A DNA stretch of 64,000 nucleotides from Xanthomonas hortorum pv. pelargonii (GCF_024499015.1 NZ_CP098604.1:1488001-1552000); one strand, 5' to 3'; shown: positions 21,941 to 31,638, counted from the stretch's first letter. Notes: generated from the letters alone by a model not told the origin. Translations and numbers: made by a program.

Positions 21941-23083
21941 TTACAGCTTGCCTGCGCCGGCCTTTGCCTTCACGTCTGCAGCCACCTTGTTGGCAGCCAG
22001 CAGGTTGTAGGTATACGGCGGCTTCCAGCCGATGTTGCTGTTCCACGAACAGGTCAACGCCTTGCCATTGATCAACGACCCCTGGTCGCGATACACGCTG
22101 CCCTTGTAATCGCCGGCAATCTTGTCGCAACTGCTCACGCCGCTGATGTCGAATGCATTGTTCTCCGAGAAGATCTTCGACTCCTTGCCCACGCCATGCG
22201 CGTGCGAGAACGGGTACACCTTATTGCCGGTGCTACCGACGTGGTAGTTGTTGTACAGATGCACCTGGCCGAAACGCACCCGTGGCGCGCGTGCCGAGAT
22301 GTTCTCGAACAAGGTGTTGTGGATGGTCACCTTGAGCTTGCCGCTGTCGGTGCCGGAGGCGCTGTCGCTGGAGCCGATCAGGCTGTTCTTCTCGTGCGAC
22401 TTGAACGCCGAGTACGAGATGGTGACGAAGTTGGCGCCCTTCTTGACGTCCATCGCACCATCGTGATGCTGCTTCGGGCGCCCGTTGGCGGTGCCGTTCT
22501 GATCGTCGGTGCGGCGACCATCGGTGAAGGTGACATGGTCCACCCACACATTGGTGGCCGCTTCCACGGTCAGGCCGTCGTATTCGGAATTCCAGTTGCC
22601 GTTGTCGCCGTCGTCGGCATCCCACTTCGGCTCCGGATCCCACGGATTTTCGATGGTGAGATTGCGCACGATGACGTCGTTTGCCTTGACGTAGAAATAG
22701 CCCTCGCGGATTTCCGCATTGGTGCCAACGCCGATCAGCGTGGTCTTGGTCGGGATGTCCAGGCGCGCACGGGTCTTCATGTCCGCAGTCTTGGTGTAGG
22801 CCTTGCCTTCGCTGATGTCGATGACACCCTTGACCTTGATGATGCGGCCATTGCTGCCGGCCTTGGCTTTCAACGCGGCCTTCAACTGCGCTGCCGTGCT
22901 GACGGTGTAGATGTCTGCAGCTGCCGCCTTGGAGCCGCCTTTGGTGCCGCCGTTCTGGGTCGCCCAGCCGGTCGTGGCCACTTCCAAGGAGGGATCTGCA
23001 GCGTACGCTGCGGGGGACAACAACGCAGCGCCCAGAACGACGCCCACAACGGTACGACCAACGACTGTCGATGCTTTCGACAT
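21941..23083 (-). CDS. Secreted pectate lyase, polysaccharide lyase family 1, 380 aa
   Basis: Cleaves de-esterified pectin (polygalacturonate) by calcium-dependent beta-elimination in plant cell walls. The Sec signal peptide ends near SPAAYA. The PL1 beta-helix carries the calcium and catalytic sites in [33 protein letters not shown], the catalytic Arg region [19 protein letters not shown], and a Cys pair (SSCDKIAG and LTCSWNS). The start MSKASTVV at 23083 is the only one that gives a complete signal peptide. It is about 80% identical by eye to the tandem paralogue at 23334, so this is a recent duplication. Export by the type II system is expected but not shown here. Confidence 0.95.
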   Translation of the reverse strand: MSKASTVVGRTVVGVVLGAALLSPAAYAADPSLEVATTGWATQNGGTKGGSKAAAADIYTVSTAAQLKAALKAKAGSNGRIIKVKGVIDISEGKAYTKTADMKTRARLDIPTKTTLIGVGTNAEIREGYFYVKANDVIVRNLTIENPWDPEPKWDADDGDNGNWNSEYDGLTVEAATNVWVDHVTFTDGRRTDDQNGTANGRPKQHHDGAMDVKKGANFVTISYSAFKSHEKNSLIGSSDSASGTDSGKLKVTIHNTLFENISARAPRVRFGQVHLYNNYHVGSTGNKVYPFSHAHGVGKESKIFSENNAFDISGVSSCDKIAGDYKGSVYRDQGSLINGKALTCSWNSNIGWKPPYTYNLLAANKVAADVKAKAGAGKL

Positions 23084-23333
23084 GGTGATGAATTCTCTTG
23101 AATGAGTGACGCATGGCGCGCCGCATGAGACGACGCGCTCCCCGATGCGATCGCCCAGGCCATCGAGGCCAGTCCCCTAGCGAACGCGACTAGATCCTAA
23201 TGCTTATGAAAACTATTGAATAGTCTATTTTTGAAAATTATTTTTCTGTGTGAGTGTACTTCGCATGCATCGTACCCACGCAAATGCAGCACCCGTTTTG
23301 CAGGCGCTGCATTCGATGTTGCGTTGAGAACGC

Positions 23334-24467
23334 TTACAGCTTTCCGGCGCCGGCCTTTGCCTTGACGTCTGCAGCGACCTTGTCCGCCGACAGCAGGTTG
23401 TAGGTATATGGCGGGGTCCAACCGATGTTGGTATTCCACGTGCAGGTCAGCGCCTTGCCGTTGAGCAGCGAGCCCTGATCGCGATACACCGTGCCGCCGT
23501 AATCGGCAGCGATCTTGTCGCAACCGCTCACACCGCTGATGTCGAAGGCATTGCGCTCGGAGAAGATCTTCGACTCCTTGCCCACACCATGCACATGCGA
23601 GAACTTGTAGACCGGATGGGTGGTGCTACCAACGTGGTAGTTGTTGTACAGATGCACCTGGCCGAAGCGCACACGCGGCGCACGTGCGGAGATGTTTTCG
23701 AACAAGGTGTTGTGGATGGTCACCTTGAGCTTGCCGCTGTCGGTGCTGGAGGCGCTGTCGCTGGAACCGATCAGATCGTTCTTCTCGTGCGACTTGAACG
23801 CCGAGTAGGAAATCGTCACGAAGTTGGCGCCTTTCTTGACGTCCATCGCGCCATCGTGATGCTGCTTGGGGCGGCCATTGGCGGTGCCGTTCTGATCGTC
23901 GGTACGGCGACCATCGGTGAAGGTGACATGGTCCACCCACACGTTGGTGGCACCTTCCACCGTCAAGCCGTCGTACTCGGCGTTCCAGTTGCCGGCGCTG
24001 CCATCGTCCGGATCCCAGACCGGTTCCGGATCCCACGGATTTTCGATGGTGAGATTGCGAATGATGACGTCGTTGGCCTTGACGTAGAAATAGCCCTCGC
24101 GAATTTCCGCGTTGCTGGTGATGCCGATCAGCGTGGTCTTGGTCGGCACGTCCAGACGCGCGCGCGCCTTCATATCCGAGGTCTTGGTGTAGGGCTTGCC
24201 TTCACTGACATCGATGATGCCGCTGATCTTGATGATGCGTCCGTTGCTGCCCACGCTGGCCTTCAGCGCGTTCTTCAGCTCGGCGGCATTCTTGACCGTG
24301 TAGATGTTGGCAGCGGCCGCTTTGGAGCCGCCTTTGGTCCCACCGTTCTGTGTTGCCCAACCAGTGGTTGCAACTTCCAGTGCAGGATCGGCGCAGGCAA
24401 CGCCAACGACCAGCAACGACCCGACAAACAGCGACGCGGCGGCCGCCGTTGAAAATTTCGGCTTCAT
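23334..24467 (-). CDS. Secreted pectate lyase, polysaccharide lyase family 1, 377 aa (tandem paralogue)
   Basis: Same enzyme type and domain plan as the next gene downstream: signal peptide ([10 protein letters not shown]), then the PL1 beta-helix with [30 protein letters not shown] and [17 protein letters not shown]. The start was moved to 24467 (MKPKFST) because GAGGGAGA lies just before it; the longer frame from 24512 has no ribosome site and would spoil the signal peptide. The 250-base gap to the second lyase is AT-rich (about 23210-23250), so the downstream lyase may have its own promoter. The upstream region has nested inverted repeats at 24530-24570. Confidence 0.95.
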   Translation of the reverse strand: MKPKFSTAAAASLFVGSLLVVGVACADPALEVATTGWATQNGGTKGGSKAAAANIYTVKNAAELKNALKASVGSNGRIIKISGIIDVSEGKPYTKTSDMKARARLDVPTKTTLIGITSNAEIREGYFYVKANDVIIRNLTIENPWDPEPVWDPDDGSAGNWNAEYDGLTVEGATNVWVDHVTFTDGRRTDDQNGTANGRPKQHHDGAMDVKKGANFVTISYSAFKSHEKNDLIGSSDSASSTDSGKLKVTIHNTLFENISARAPRVRFGQVHLYNNYHVGSTTHPVYKFSHVHGVGKESKIFSERNAFDISGVSGCDKIAADYGGTVYRDQGSLLNGKALTCTWNTNIGWTPPYTYNLLSADKVAADVKAKAGAGKL

Positions 24468-25251
24468 CTTGATGTCTCCCTCGGATAGGTTCGATGCGCC
24501 GCGCGGCGGCACACCCCTCGTCTAACAGGCGCGGAACATACTTTTCATCTATGTAATGTTCAGTTCCGCGAAACCGATACTAGGAGCATCGCAATCGCTT
24601 GTATCTAGCCGATGTATCGATGTGGATGCGCAGTCACGCAAACGGTTGCGAGACACCCAAGAGAAGACAAAACGCTGCACTCAAGACACGCAGAGACAGC
24701 GACAAGGACACTGCAGCGCAGCATGATTCGAGTCGCTATGCAGATGGACGCAGGTTCAGTACGGTGTGCCGCTGCGATCACGTGCTGCGTGTTTTCTTCG
24801 ACGTCCATGCGTGTTGCGATGCGACGTATCGACACCGCAACGCACGCACTGCGATCGGGCTTATGCGATCAGCGCAACCGAAAAAGAAAATTGGAATATG
24901 GCGAAAATATCGCCATCGATCAGCGCGGCACGCCACGCTGCACGTTGGACCACGCGCACGACGGGCAATCAATCGAGTGCAGCAGTTGCGCGCATCGCAA
25001 TGCCATCGATTGCAACCACGCGACAGCCTGAGTCAAAGCGACGGCGAGCGATTGGTTGCGGACGGCGACATCGTCGGTGGCGGCATGCGGTAACGGCATC
25101 CGATCGCAGGCGCAGCCTGTTGCTGCGATGGACATTGCGCACGTGAGCTAGAGCACAACAGCAATGGATGCACGCAGGCATCAGCACGCATCACATCAAG
25201 CGTCACCAACGCAGTCCATCGACGAACGCGGTCAGCAACTGCCAATGGCGC
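24468..25251. other. Intergenic region upstream of the pectate lyases
   Basis: 780 bases with no recognisable gene. Reading frames of up to 164 codons exist but lack family features and have Arg/His-rich composition typical of shadow frames. The part near 24530-24570 holds nested inverted repeats that could be an operator for the pectate lyase gene. No clear plant-inducible-promoter box (TTCG-N16-TTCG) was found by eye. The stretch 24880-24920 is AT-rich. Confidence 0.4.
24530..24570 (-). promoter_or_regulatory. Nested inverted repeats, candidate operator of the pectate lyase gene
   Basis: CGCGGAAC (24530-24537) pairs with GTTCCGCG (24563-24570). Just inside, GAACATA pairs with TAATGTTC allowing one bulge. 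The site lies about 65-105 bases upstream of the pectate lyase start at 24467. The regulator is not identifiable from sequence. Confidence 0.35.
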
Positions 25252-25734
25252 TCAGGAGAACCCTTCGAAGAACAACTCGATCGCCATCACCAACGCATCC
25301 TCGCGCCCGGTGTTGGAGGGGTAGTAGCGTGGGCGCCGCCCGATTTCGTTGAAGCCTTCGGAGTGATACAGCGCGATCGCCGAGGGGTTGGACGGGCGCA
25401 CTTCCAGAAACGCACGCCGCGCGCCGCGATCGCAGGCACCCTTGATCAGCGCGCGCAGCAACACGCGGCCATGGCCTTGGGATTGGGCTTCTGGCGCGAT
25501 GCAGACGTTGAGCACGTGCGCCTCGTCGGCGGCAATGCTGATCACGCCGTAGCCGATAACCTGGCCACCCTGCTCCATCACCCAGCCGGGGTAGCCGGCC
25601 TGCAGGCAGTCGCGAAAGATGTTGCGCGTCCACGGAAACGGATAGGCGCGATGCTCGATCTCCATCACCACGTCCAGATCGCTCTCGCGCATCGCGCGCA
25701 GCGCTGTGGGCAGGGGTGCGTTCAATGCGCTCAC
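25252..25734 (-). CDS. rimI: Ribosomal protein S18 N-alpha-acetyltransferase RimI, 160 aa
   Basis: GNAT-fold enzyme that acetylates the N-terminal alanine of ribosomal protein S18. Features: LRAMRESDLDVVMEIEHRAYPFPWT at the N-terminus, the acetyl-CoA loop QSQGHGRVLL (a Q-x-x-G-x-G/A variant), RRAFLEVRPSNPSAIALY and HSEGFNEIGRRPRYY. The GTG start at 25734 was chosen because it overlaps the stop codon of the upstream gene as GTGA, indicating coupling; the longer in-frame ATG at 25776 would lie inside that gene. Pairing with a holD-like gene follows the E. coli order holD-rimI. Confidence 0.92.
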   Translation of the reverse strand: MSALNAPLPTALRAMRESDLDVVMEIEHRAYPFPWTRNIFRDCLQAGYPGWVMEQGGQVIGYGVISIAADEAHVLNVCIAPEAQSQGHGRVLLRALIKGACDRGARRAFLEVRPSNPSAIALYHSEGFNEIGRRPRYYPSNTGREDALVMAIELFFEGFS

Positions 25735-26195
25735 GCCGGGTCCTGACGCCGCCGTAGCGCACGCAACTGCGGCCACAGCGCGCGCTTGGCTGCCGGGTTG
25801 CCACGCAACTCGGCCAGCGGCCAGGTGGCCATCAAGGCCTGGGTATTCGGGTCGCCGGGGTTGCAGCCGGAAGCGCGCAGTAGCGCGATCTGCAAACGAT
25901 CCGGCAGGCCGACACGACTACGCCGCGGCGGCGCGGCCGACGGCGCGGTGTTGGGCGCACGTGGCGCCTCGGCGGGTGCAGCCGGTGCGGTGCGACGTGC
26001 TAAAGGCGCCGCAGCGTGCGCCACCGATGGCGCCTGCGTCGCCCGCTCGACGCGCATCGGCGCGCTCTCGACCACCTCGGCAGGCGCAGGCAATGCATCC
26101 ACCGTGTCACGATCCAGATACACGGTGTGCCCCAACGCCTGCAGATACGAGACCTGCAGATCGGACCACATCGGCTCGGACACCATCTCACTCAC
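25731..26195 (-). CDS. holD: Probable DNA polymerase III psi subunit (HolD-like), 154 aa
   Basis: Likely psi, which bridges chi (HolC) to the clamp loader. The C-terminus PLAELRGNPAAKRALWPQL closely resembles the end of E. coli HolD as I recall it (TDLRANPTARAALWQQI). The N-terminus YLQALGHTVYLDRDTVDAL resembles LQQLGITQW. In between is a long Ala/Pro-rich stretch (about residues 45-95) that looks disordered, followed by GLPDRLQIALLRASGC. It is coupled to rimI by a four-base overlap, the same neighbour as E. coli holD. Divergent HolD proteins often go unannotated. The assignment rests on these short matches plus context. Confidence 0.72.
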   Translation of the reverse strand: MSEMVSEPMWSDLQVSYLQALGHTVYLDRDTVDALPAPAEVVESAPMRVERATQAPSVAHAAAPLARRTAPAAPAEAPRAPNTAPSAAPPRRSRVGLPDRLQIALLRASGCNPGDPNTQALMATWPLAELRGNPAAKRALWPQLRALRRRQDPA

Positions 26196-26234
26196 GACAG
26201 CACGCTCGCGACAGGTTGCTCATCACAGCCGGGC

Positions 26235-27008
26235 TCATGGCAGCTCGGGGACGCGCCGCCAGCGCCGCCACAGCCACATCACCGGGCCGGACAGCGCATA
26301 CAGCACGCCGATCACCAGCAGCGAACGGGCCAGATCGATCACCAGCAGCGCGATCACCACCGTGGCGATCGCCAGCGCCAGAAACGGCACACGGTCGGCA
26401 CGCGGCCCACGCGCACCGCCCTTGAAGCTCCAGAAGCGGATCCGGCTGACCATCAACAAGGCAGAGACCACCGTGATCGCCAATGCCAGATAGCGCAGCT
26501 GCTCGCCATCGAAGCCCAGGCTGTCGTCGGCAAACGCCCACACGAACGCCATCATCAAGCCGGCCGCCGCCGGACTGGCCAGGCCGATGAACCAGCGTTT
26601 GTCGACCACGCCTACTTGCGTGTTGAAGCGGGCCAGCCGCAATGCCGCGCAGGCCGCATATAGAAAGGCAGCCGACCAGCCGACCCGGCCCATCACGTTG
26701 CTGTCGTACTTCAGCGCCGACAGCGACCAGTGGTACATCACCAATGCCGGGGCCATGCCGAAGCTGACCAGATCGGCCAGCGAGTCGTACTGCACGCCGA
26801 ATTCGCTGCTGGTATTGGTCAGGCGCGCGACCCGGCCGTCCAGCCCATCCATCACCGCAGCCACGAACACCGCCATGGCCGCCTGGACGAATTGCCCATT
26901 GGCGGCCGCGATGATGGCGTAAAAACCGGAAAACAGCCCGGCGGTGGTGAACAGGTTCGGCAGCAGGTAGATCGTGCGCGAGCGCGGGGGCGGTCTCATT
27001 TCATCCAT
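26235..27008 (-). CDS. pssA: CDP-diacylglycerol-serine O-phosphatidyltransferase, 257 aa
   Basis: Makes phosphatidylserine, the precursor of phosphatidylethanolamine, in the inner membrane. The CDP-alcohol phosphatidyltransferase signature is complete: D-G-x2-A-R-x8-G-x3-D-x3-D in the segment DGRVARLTNTSSEFGVQYDS. LLPNLFTTAGLFSGFYAII opens the family fold, and further helices follow to the C-terminus, about eight hydrophobic segments in all. The start MDEMRPP at 27008 was chosen over the frame from 27143, whose extra residues are unlike the family; ATG 26999 is an alternative. The DUF4124 gene is divergent. Confidence 0.93.
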   Translation of the reverse strand: MDEMRPPPRSRTIYLLPNLFTTAGLFSGFYAIIAAANGQFVQAAMAVFVAAVMDGLDGRVARLTNTSSEFGVQYDSLADLVSFGMAPALVMYHWSLSALKYDSNVMGRVGWSAAFLYAACAALRLARFNTQVGVVDKRWFIGLASPAAAGLMMAFVWAFADDSLGFDGEQLRYLALAITVVSALLMVSRIRFWSFKGGARGPRADRVPFLALAIATVVIALLVIDLARSLLVIGVLYALSGPVMWLWRRWRRVPELP

Positions 27009-27141
27009 GCGACAAGTGTAGGGCCTGAGGTCCGTTCGGCGGTAGCGCGCCCCGCCCTTGACGCGTACGCCGGGCGGCATCACTTGCCAGCGCAGGCCGC
27101 GGATGCTGCAATCGCCGCGGGAATCATCCAGGGGAAGCCAC

Positions 27142-27546
27142 ATGCAGCTGTCGTCCGGGCTTTGCGCCCTGTTGATGCTGGTCAGCGCCGGCGCCGGCGC
27201 GACCGATCTCTATAAGTGGAAGGACGCCAAGAGCGTGACCCACTACACCGAAACCCCGCCGCCGTCCGGCCAGCGTTACGAATCGCGCCGGATCGACGCC
27301 CGCAGCGGCACCGCCGCCATCGCCGCGCCGGAGACCGCCGCACCCGAATCGACCGATTGCCTCACCGCACGTCGCAACCTGGAGCTGCTCAGCGGCACGG
27401 GCGAGGTGACCATGGGCGCTGGCGCCGACGGCAAGCCCGGCACCCCGCTGGACCCGGACGCCCGCACCGCACAGCGCAACCTCGCCGAAGCGGCCGCCAA
27501 GGCCTATTGCAAGCCGGCACCGACCAGCAGCGGCCCGGCCACCTGA
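27142..27546 (+). CDS. DUF4124-domain exported protein, 134 aa
   Basis: A small exported protein of unknown function. A Sec signal peptide ([20 protein letters not shown]) is followed at once by the DUF4124 block [20 protein letters not shown]. The rest is Ala/Pro-rich with one Cys pair. The start at 27142 is fixed by AGGGGAAG just upstream; a longer frame from 27058 has no ribosome site. It is monocistronic: its stop codon is followed immediately by a TIR repeat element and then proS. Confidence 0.85.
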   Translation: MQLSSGLCALLMLVSAGAGATDLYKWKDAKSVTHYTETPPPSGQRYESRRIDARSGTAAIAAPETAAPESTDCLTARRNLELLSGTGEVTMGAGADGKPGTPLDPDARTAQRNLAEAAAKAYCKPAPTSSGPAT

Positions 27547-27688
27547 GAGCGGCTAACAAAGGTAGCGAGCGGTCGTCAGGTGGGTGCGGGCGGCGCGCTC
27601 AGAACCGGAGTGTACGAGATGCGGTACATGCCGATTCCGAGCACCGACCGCGCCCGCCTGGCGGCCGCGCAGGAGTTTTGTTAGCTGC
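27547..27688. repeat. TIR-flanked short repeat element, copy E2, starting right after a stop codon
   Basis: 142 bases with terminal inverted repeats GAGCGGCTAACAAA (27547-27560) and TTTTGTTAGCTGCTC (27674-27688). The core TACATGCCGATTCCGAGCAC is shared with E1 and E3, as is the internal stem (GTCGTCAGGTGGG against CGCCTGGCGGCC). The first base follows the TGA of the DUF4124 gene directly. It may end or stabilise that transcript; this is inference. Confidence 0.85.
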
Positions 27689-27941
27689 TCCAAGTCCAAA
27701 ACACGTGGCGGCCCTCTGCTGGACGGACGCTGCGGACCAACCGCCGTCTACGCATGGCACACGCCGATTTCAGCACTGGCCGCTTCAGAACGCCGGCCAC
27801 GCGTCTTTGGGTGAATGGCGCTTGGCCACAACACTCACGCACCGGTCTTTCCCGCCCTGCCGAGACGGGGCAGCGCCCTCGCCGATGACCGCCAGGGCGC
27901 GACACTGGCAAACTATGGGCTTTCCGCCCAAGCGAAGCCCG
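27689..27941. other. Region upstream of proS
   Basis: About 250 bases between the TIR element and proS with no recognisable gene. TATGGG with an upstream GACACTGG near 27900-27920 could serve as a weak proS promoter. No leader peptide or riboswitch fold was recognised. Confidence 0.35.
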
Positions 27942-29636
27942 ATGCGTCTTTCCCAGTTTCACCTGCACACCACCAAGGAAACCCCGGCCGACGCCGAGCT
28001 GGTCAGCCACCGTCTGATGCTGCGCGCGGGCATGATCCGCAAGCTGGCCTCCGGGCTGTACACCTGGTCGCCGCTGGGCCTGCGCGTGTTGCGCAAGGTC
28101 GAGGCCATCGTGCGCGAAGAGATGAACCGCGCCGGGGCGGTGGAAGTGCTGTTCCCCACCATCCAGCCGCGCGAGTTGTGGGACGCCACCGGGCGTTGGG
28201 AAAAGTTCGGCGGGCAGTTGCTCAAGATCAAGGACCGCAAGGAACAGGAGTTCTGCTACAGCCCTACCGCCGAGGAAGCTGCGGCCGAGTTCGCGCGCCA
28301 GGAGATCAACAGCTACAAGCAGCTGCCGCTGAATTTCTATCAGATCCAGACTAAGTTCCGCGATGAAATCCGCCCGCGCTTCGGGGTGATGCGTGCGCGC
28401 GAATTCCTGATGAAGGACGCTTACTCGTTTCATCTCACCGACGAGGACATGGCGCGCGAGTACGACAACATGCGCGCGGCCTACACCCGCATCTTTACCC
28501 GCCTGGGGCTGGAATTCCGCGCCGTGCAGGCCGATTCCGGCGCCATCGGCGGTGACGCCTCGCAGGAATTCCACGTCATCGCCGCCTCCGGCGAAGACTC
28601 GCTGGCGTTCTCCACGGCTTCCGATTACGCCGCCAACGTGGAAACTGCCAGTGCCGCCCTGCCCGCCCCGCGCGCCGAAGCTGGCGAGGCGATGCGCCAG
28701 GTCGCAACGCCCACCCAGAAGACCTGCGAAGACGTCGCCCAGTTGCTGGGCATCGCGCTGCAGCGCACGGTCAAGTCGGTGGCGGTGATGACCGAGGCCG
28801 GCTTTGTGCTGGTATTGGTCCGTGGCGACCACGCGGTCAACGAGATCAAGCTGGGCAAGGTCGCCGGGCTGGCCGGTTACCGGATGGCCAATGAGGCCGA
28901 AATCCGCGACCACCTCGGCTGCGAGCCGGGTTTTCTGGGCCCGGTGAACACCGCGCGCCCGGTGCGCGTGGTGGCCGACCGCGATGTCGCGGCGCTGGCC
29001 GATTTCGTGGTCGGCGCCAATGTGTCCGGCGCGCATCTGGCAGGCGTCAACTGGGGCCGCGACCTGCCCGAGCCGGACACCGTGGCCGATGTGCGCAACG
29101 TCATCGAAGGCGAACGTGCGGCCGATGGCGGCGAGCTGCGGTTGGCCCGTGGCATCGAAGTGGGCCATGTGTTCCAGCTTGGCAGCCAGTACGCACAGGC
29201 ATTGCAGGCCACCGTGATCGACGAGAACGGCAAGGTCGCGGTGATGAAGATGGGCTGCTACGGCATCGGTATTTCGCGCATCGTGGCTGCGGCGATCGAA
29301 CAGAACCACGACGAGGCCGGCATCATCTGGCCCGCACCGATGGCGCCATGGCAGGTGGTGGTGTGCGTGATCAACCCGAAACAGGACCCACAGGTGATTG
29401 CCGCAGCAGGTGCGCTGTTGGACGAATTGATTGCCGCAGGGATCGAAGCCGCACTGGACGATCGCGGTTTGCGTCCGGGCGCCATGTTTGCCGATATGGA
29501 ACTATTGGGCATTCCGCATCGGGTGGTGGTCTCAGAACGCGGATTGGCGGCTGGCACATTTGAATATCGCGCGCGCACCGCCGAGGCAGCAGAAAACCTG
29601 GATAAGGCCGGGTTATTCTCCCGCCTGGAACGTTGA
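27942..29636 (+). CDS. proS: Prolyl-tRNA synthetase, bacterial type, 564 aa
   Basis: Charges tRNA-Pro. Class II motifs are visible: motif 1 region [18 protein letters not shown], motif 2 [21 protein letters not shown], and motif 3 [14 protein letters not shown]. The long insertion between motifs 2 and 3 carries the alanine-editing (INS) domain, and the C-terminus has the anticodon-binding fold. The start [10 protein letters not shown] at 27942 and the length match bacterial ProS; the frame is open far upstream, but those residues are not conserved. The gene is followed by a hairpin and then the promoter of the H-NS-like gene. Confidence 0.97.
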   Translation: MRLSQFHLHTTKETPADAELVSHRLMLRAGMIRKLASGLYTWSPLGLRVLRKVEAIVREEMNRAGAVEVLFPTIQPRELWDATGRWEKFGGQLLKIKDRKEQEFCYSPTAEEAAAEFARQEINSYKQLPLNFYQIQTKFRDEIRPRFGVMRAREFLMKDAYSFHLTDEDMAREYDNMRAAYTRIFTRLGLEFRAVQADSGAIGGDASQEFHVIAASGEDSLAFSTASDYAANVETASAALPAPRAEAGEAMRQVATPTQKTCEDVAQLLGIALQRTVKSVAVMTEAGFVLVLVRGDHAVNEIKLGKVAGLAGYRMANEAEIRDHLGCEPGFLGPVNTARPVRVVADRDVAALADFVVGANVSGAHLAGVNWGRDLPEPDTVADVRNVIEGERAADGGELRLARGIEVGHVFQLGSQYAQALQATVIDENGKVAVMKMGCYGIGISRIVAAAIEQNHDEAGIIWPAPMAPWQVVVCVINPKQDPQVIAAAGALLDELIAAGIEAALDDRGLRPGAMFADMELLGIPHRVVVSERGLAAGTFEYRARTAEAAENLDKAGLFSRLER

Positions 29637-29675
29637 TCAAACACCCCGAACCCGCTTCAAACAGATGAACACAAG

Positions 29676-29695
29676 GCGCCGAATTATTTCGGCGC
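29676..29695 (+). terminator. Hairpin terminator of proS
   Basis: GCGCCGAA (29676-29683) pairs with TTCGGCGC (29688-29695) around a TTAT loop, 40 bases after the proS stop. The T-tract that follows is short. Confidence 0.55.
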
Positions 29696-29697
29696 AT

Positions 29698-29726
29698 TTG
29701 TCACGCGGGTTTTCTGACATTATGAT
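29698..29726 (+). promoter_or_regulatory. Sigma-70 promoter of the H-NS-like gene
   Basis: TTGTCA (29698-29703) and TATGAT (29721-29726) are separated by exactly 17 bases, close to the consensus. The start codon lies 55 bases beyond. It begins just after the proS hairpin. Confidence 0.7.
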
Positions 29727-29780
29727 GGCCAGCGCTGCCACGGACCGGCATTCTTTTCTCTCTCATTTTCCGGAGTAGTG

Positions 29781-30245
29781 ATGTCGATCGATCTTAGCGG
29801 CCTGTCGGCCAAGCAGTTGGGTGCACTGATCAAGAATGCGAAGAAGCAGCAGACGGTGGTTGCCAAGCGCACCCCGATCGCAAAGGTCCGCACCCAGCTG
29901 ACCCGCGCCGCAAAAGCGCATGGTTATTCCATTGAAGAATTGTTTGGCGCTTCTGCCACTGCCAGCGCTGGTCCGGGTCGTCCGGCTGCCGCTGCCAAGC
30001 CGGGCCCGCGCGCCGGCCGCAAGCTGGGCAAGGTGCCGCCGAAGTATCGCAATCCGGCAAATCCCCAGGAAGCCTGGACCGGCCGTGGCAAGCAGCCGCG
30101 CTGGCTGGCCGAATTGACCGCCGCCGGCAAGAAAGTCGAAGACTTTCTGATCAGCAAGGTTGGCGCCAAGAAGACCCCGGCCAAGAAGACCTCGGCACGT
30201 AAAGTTGTCACCAAGCGCGCCACCAAGAAGTCCAAGGCCGCTTGA
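29781..30245 (+). CDS. H-NS-family nucleoid protein with lysine-rich tail, 154 aa
   Basis: DNA-binding nucleoid-structuring protein, the kind that silences AT-rich virulence genes in xanthomonads (XrvA is a studied example; whether this is XrvA is not certain). An N-terminal helical oligomerisation part (SAKQLGALIKNAKKQQTVVAKR) is followed by a linker and the H-NS core KYRNPANPQEAWTGRGKQPRWL. The tail is a histone-H1-like run of Lys/Ala (KKTPAKKTSARK). The start is ATG 29781, five bases after CGGAG; a GTG at 29778 is possible. It has its own strong promoter and terminator. Confidence 0.9.
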   Translation: MSIDLSGLSAKQLGALIKNAKKQQTVVAKRTPIAKVRTQLTRAAKAHGYSIEELFGASATASAGPGRPAAAAKPGPRAGRKLGKVPPKYRNPANPQEAWTGRGKQPRWLAELTAAGKKVEDFLISKVGAKKTPAKKTSARKVVTKRATKKSKAA

Positions 30246-30253
30246 TTCAAACC

Positions 30254-30286
30254 AATAAAAACGCCGGCATTGCCGGCGTTTTTATT
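30254..30286. terminator. Bidirectional intrinsic terminator
   Basis: A perfect 16-bp palindrome, AATAAAAACGCCGGCA (30254-30269) against 30271-30286, ends in TTTTTATT on the plus strand and similarly on the minus strand. It separates the convergent H-NS-like and exporter genes. Confidence 0.85.
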
Positions 30287-30304
30287 GCGCGCGTTTCCTG
30301 CACC

Positions 30305-31564
30305 TCATAAATTCTTGCGGGCCGGAATCAACAGATTGCCGAACAGCAATCCGGCCATCAATGCCATCACGATATTGGTCACTGCCAATAGTGCCGCTTG
30401 CCCGACACTGACATCCTGTTGCTGCACCAGGGTGAGAAATCCGCGCAGGCTGGTACTACCCGGAACCAGCATGATGATGCCCGGCAAACGAATCAATGCA
30501 CCGGGTCTTTGCACCACCCGCCCGAATAGATTACCGGCGGCAGTCAATGCCATGGCCGAGGCGAATACGCCGGCCGGGCCGCCCCAGGCATGCCCCGCAT
30601 AACGCGCAATGACATAACCGGACATGGCTGCAGCCATGATCCAGGGATAATCGCGTCGACTGGCCTTGAACAACACTGCAAACGCATAAGCGGCCACCAG
30701 CAGCGAAGCCCATTCCACCCAACTGGCCTGCGGACGCACCGCGGCGAGCTGTGGCTGCAAGCCGACCAGCTGCGTCAGCGTCACGGCAATCACCGCACCG
30801 ACGGTGAGCTTGAGCACCGTGGTCACCGCGCCGGCCAGGCGCGCGGTTCCTGAGACCCAGTGCTGGCTGGCCAGCTCGTTGAAGGCATTGGTCAGCGACA
30901 TGCCGGGCAGCAGCACCACCAGCGAGGCGATGATCACCGTATTGAGATTCAACGGGCCGAGCAGCGAGCCGACCACCGTGGCCACCACGCCGGCCAGCAA
31001 GCCGGCCAATGCTTCTCCGGCCTCCTTGGTGGCCGGGCGTTTATCGGTGTATTGGGTCAGCAGCCCGATCGACATACCGATCGCGCCAGCGGTGGCGATA
31101 TCCAGCCAGGGCAATTTCCACAGCCCGGCCACGCCGGCCGCGGCCAGCCCGAAGGCCAACACCTGCATGGTCTTGCCACGCCGGTCGACCTCGCGGTCCA
31201 GCCGGCGCAGCGCCGTGTGCCCCTGCGCGATGCTCATGCGTCCATTGGCCACGCTGTCGGCGATGTAATCGGCCACGCTGAGTTTGTACAGATCGTTCTC
31301 GCCCGGGGCCAGCCGGATCACCCGCGTGATGTCGCTGGAGCCGATCGACTTGGTCGGGTCGCTGAAGCTCAAAATAATCCCGGTGGGATTGGACCAGGGC
31401 TCGCAGTCCAGCCCCAGCTTCTGCGACAGCCCGACCACCGCGGCCTCCAGCCGCTGCGCGGTGGTGCCGTAGGTATGCAGGCGCCCGGCGATTTCCGAAA
31501 CGAAGGCGACGCGCTGCGCGTAGGTGGCGCTGGCGGACGGTTGGACGAGGGTGGCGGCGGACAT
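30305..31564 (-). CDS. ThrE-type threonine/serine exporter family protein, 419 aa
   Basis: Inner-membrane protein of the ThrE family (cytosolic ThrE domain plus ThrE_2 domain), which includes amino-acid exporters. The N-terminal soluble part (about 1-140) carries RLHTYGTTAQRLEAAV and GIILSFSDPTKS. About ten transmembrane segments follow, including LVVLLPGMSLTNAFNELA and GIIMLVPGSTSLRGFLTL. The start MSAATLVQP at 31564 was chosen since the longer frame from 31765 runs through a tandem DNA repeat. Substrate specificity is not shown by the sequence. Confidence 0.85.
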   Translation of the reverse strand: MSAATLVQPSASATYAQRVAFVSEIAGRLHTYGTTAQRLEAAVVGLSQKLGLDCEPWSNPTGIILSFSDPTKSIGSSDITRVIRLAPGENDLYKLSVADYIADSVANGRMSIAQGHTALRRLDREVDRRGKTMQVLAFGLAAAGVAGLWKLPWLDIATAGAIGMSIGLLTQYTDKRPATKEAGEALAGLLAGVVATVVGSLLGPLNLNTVIIASLVVLLPGMSLTNAFNELASQHWVSGTARLAGAVTTVLKLTVGAVIAVTLTQLVGLQPQLAAVRPQASWVEWASLLVAAYAFAVLFKASRRDYPWIMAAAMSGYVIARYAGHAWGGPAGVFASAMALTAAGNLFGRVVQRPGALIRLPGIIMLVPGSTSLRGFLTLVQQQDVSVGQAALLAVTNIVMALMAGLLFGNLLIPARKNL

Positions 31565-31638
31565 GCGTAGCGGGTCGGATCGGAGAAACGCCGTCTGGCG
31601 AGGCCGCCAGTGTATGCCGCAGTGCGCGTGGCCGGCGC

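Noticed and set aside
23084..24600. Plant-inducible-promoter (PIP) box for HrpX near the pectate lyases
   Set aside because: No TTCG-N16-TTCG spacing was found on either strand by eye.
24599..25093. 164-codon frame in the region upstream of the pectate lyases
   Set aside because: It overlaps competing frames, has no ribosome site and shows atypical Arg/Cys/His-rich composition.
27681..29309. Open frame of 542 codons on the minus strand opposite proS
   Set aside because: Antisense shadow of proS with no recognisable motif.
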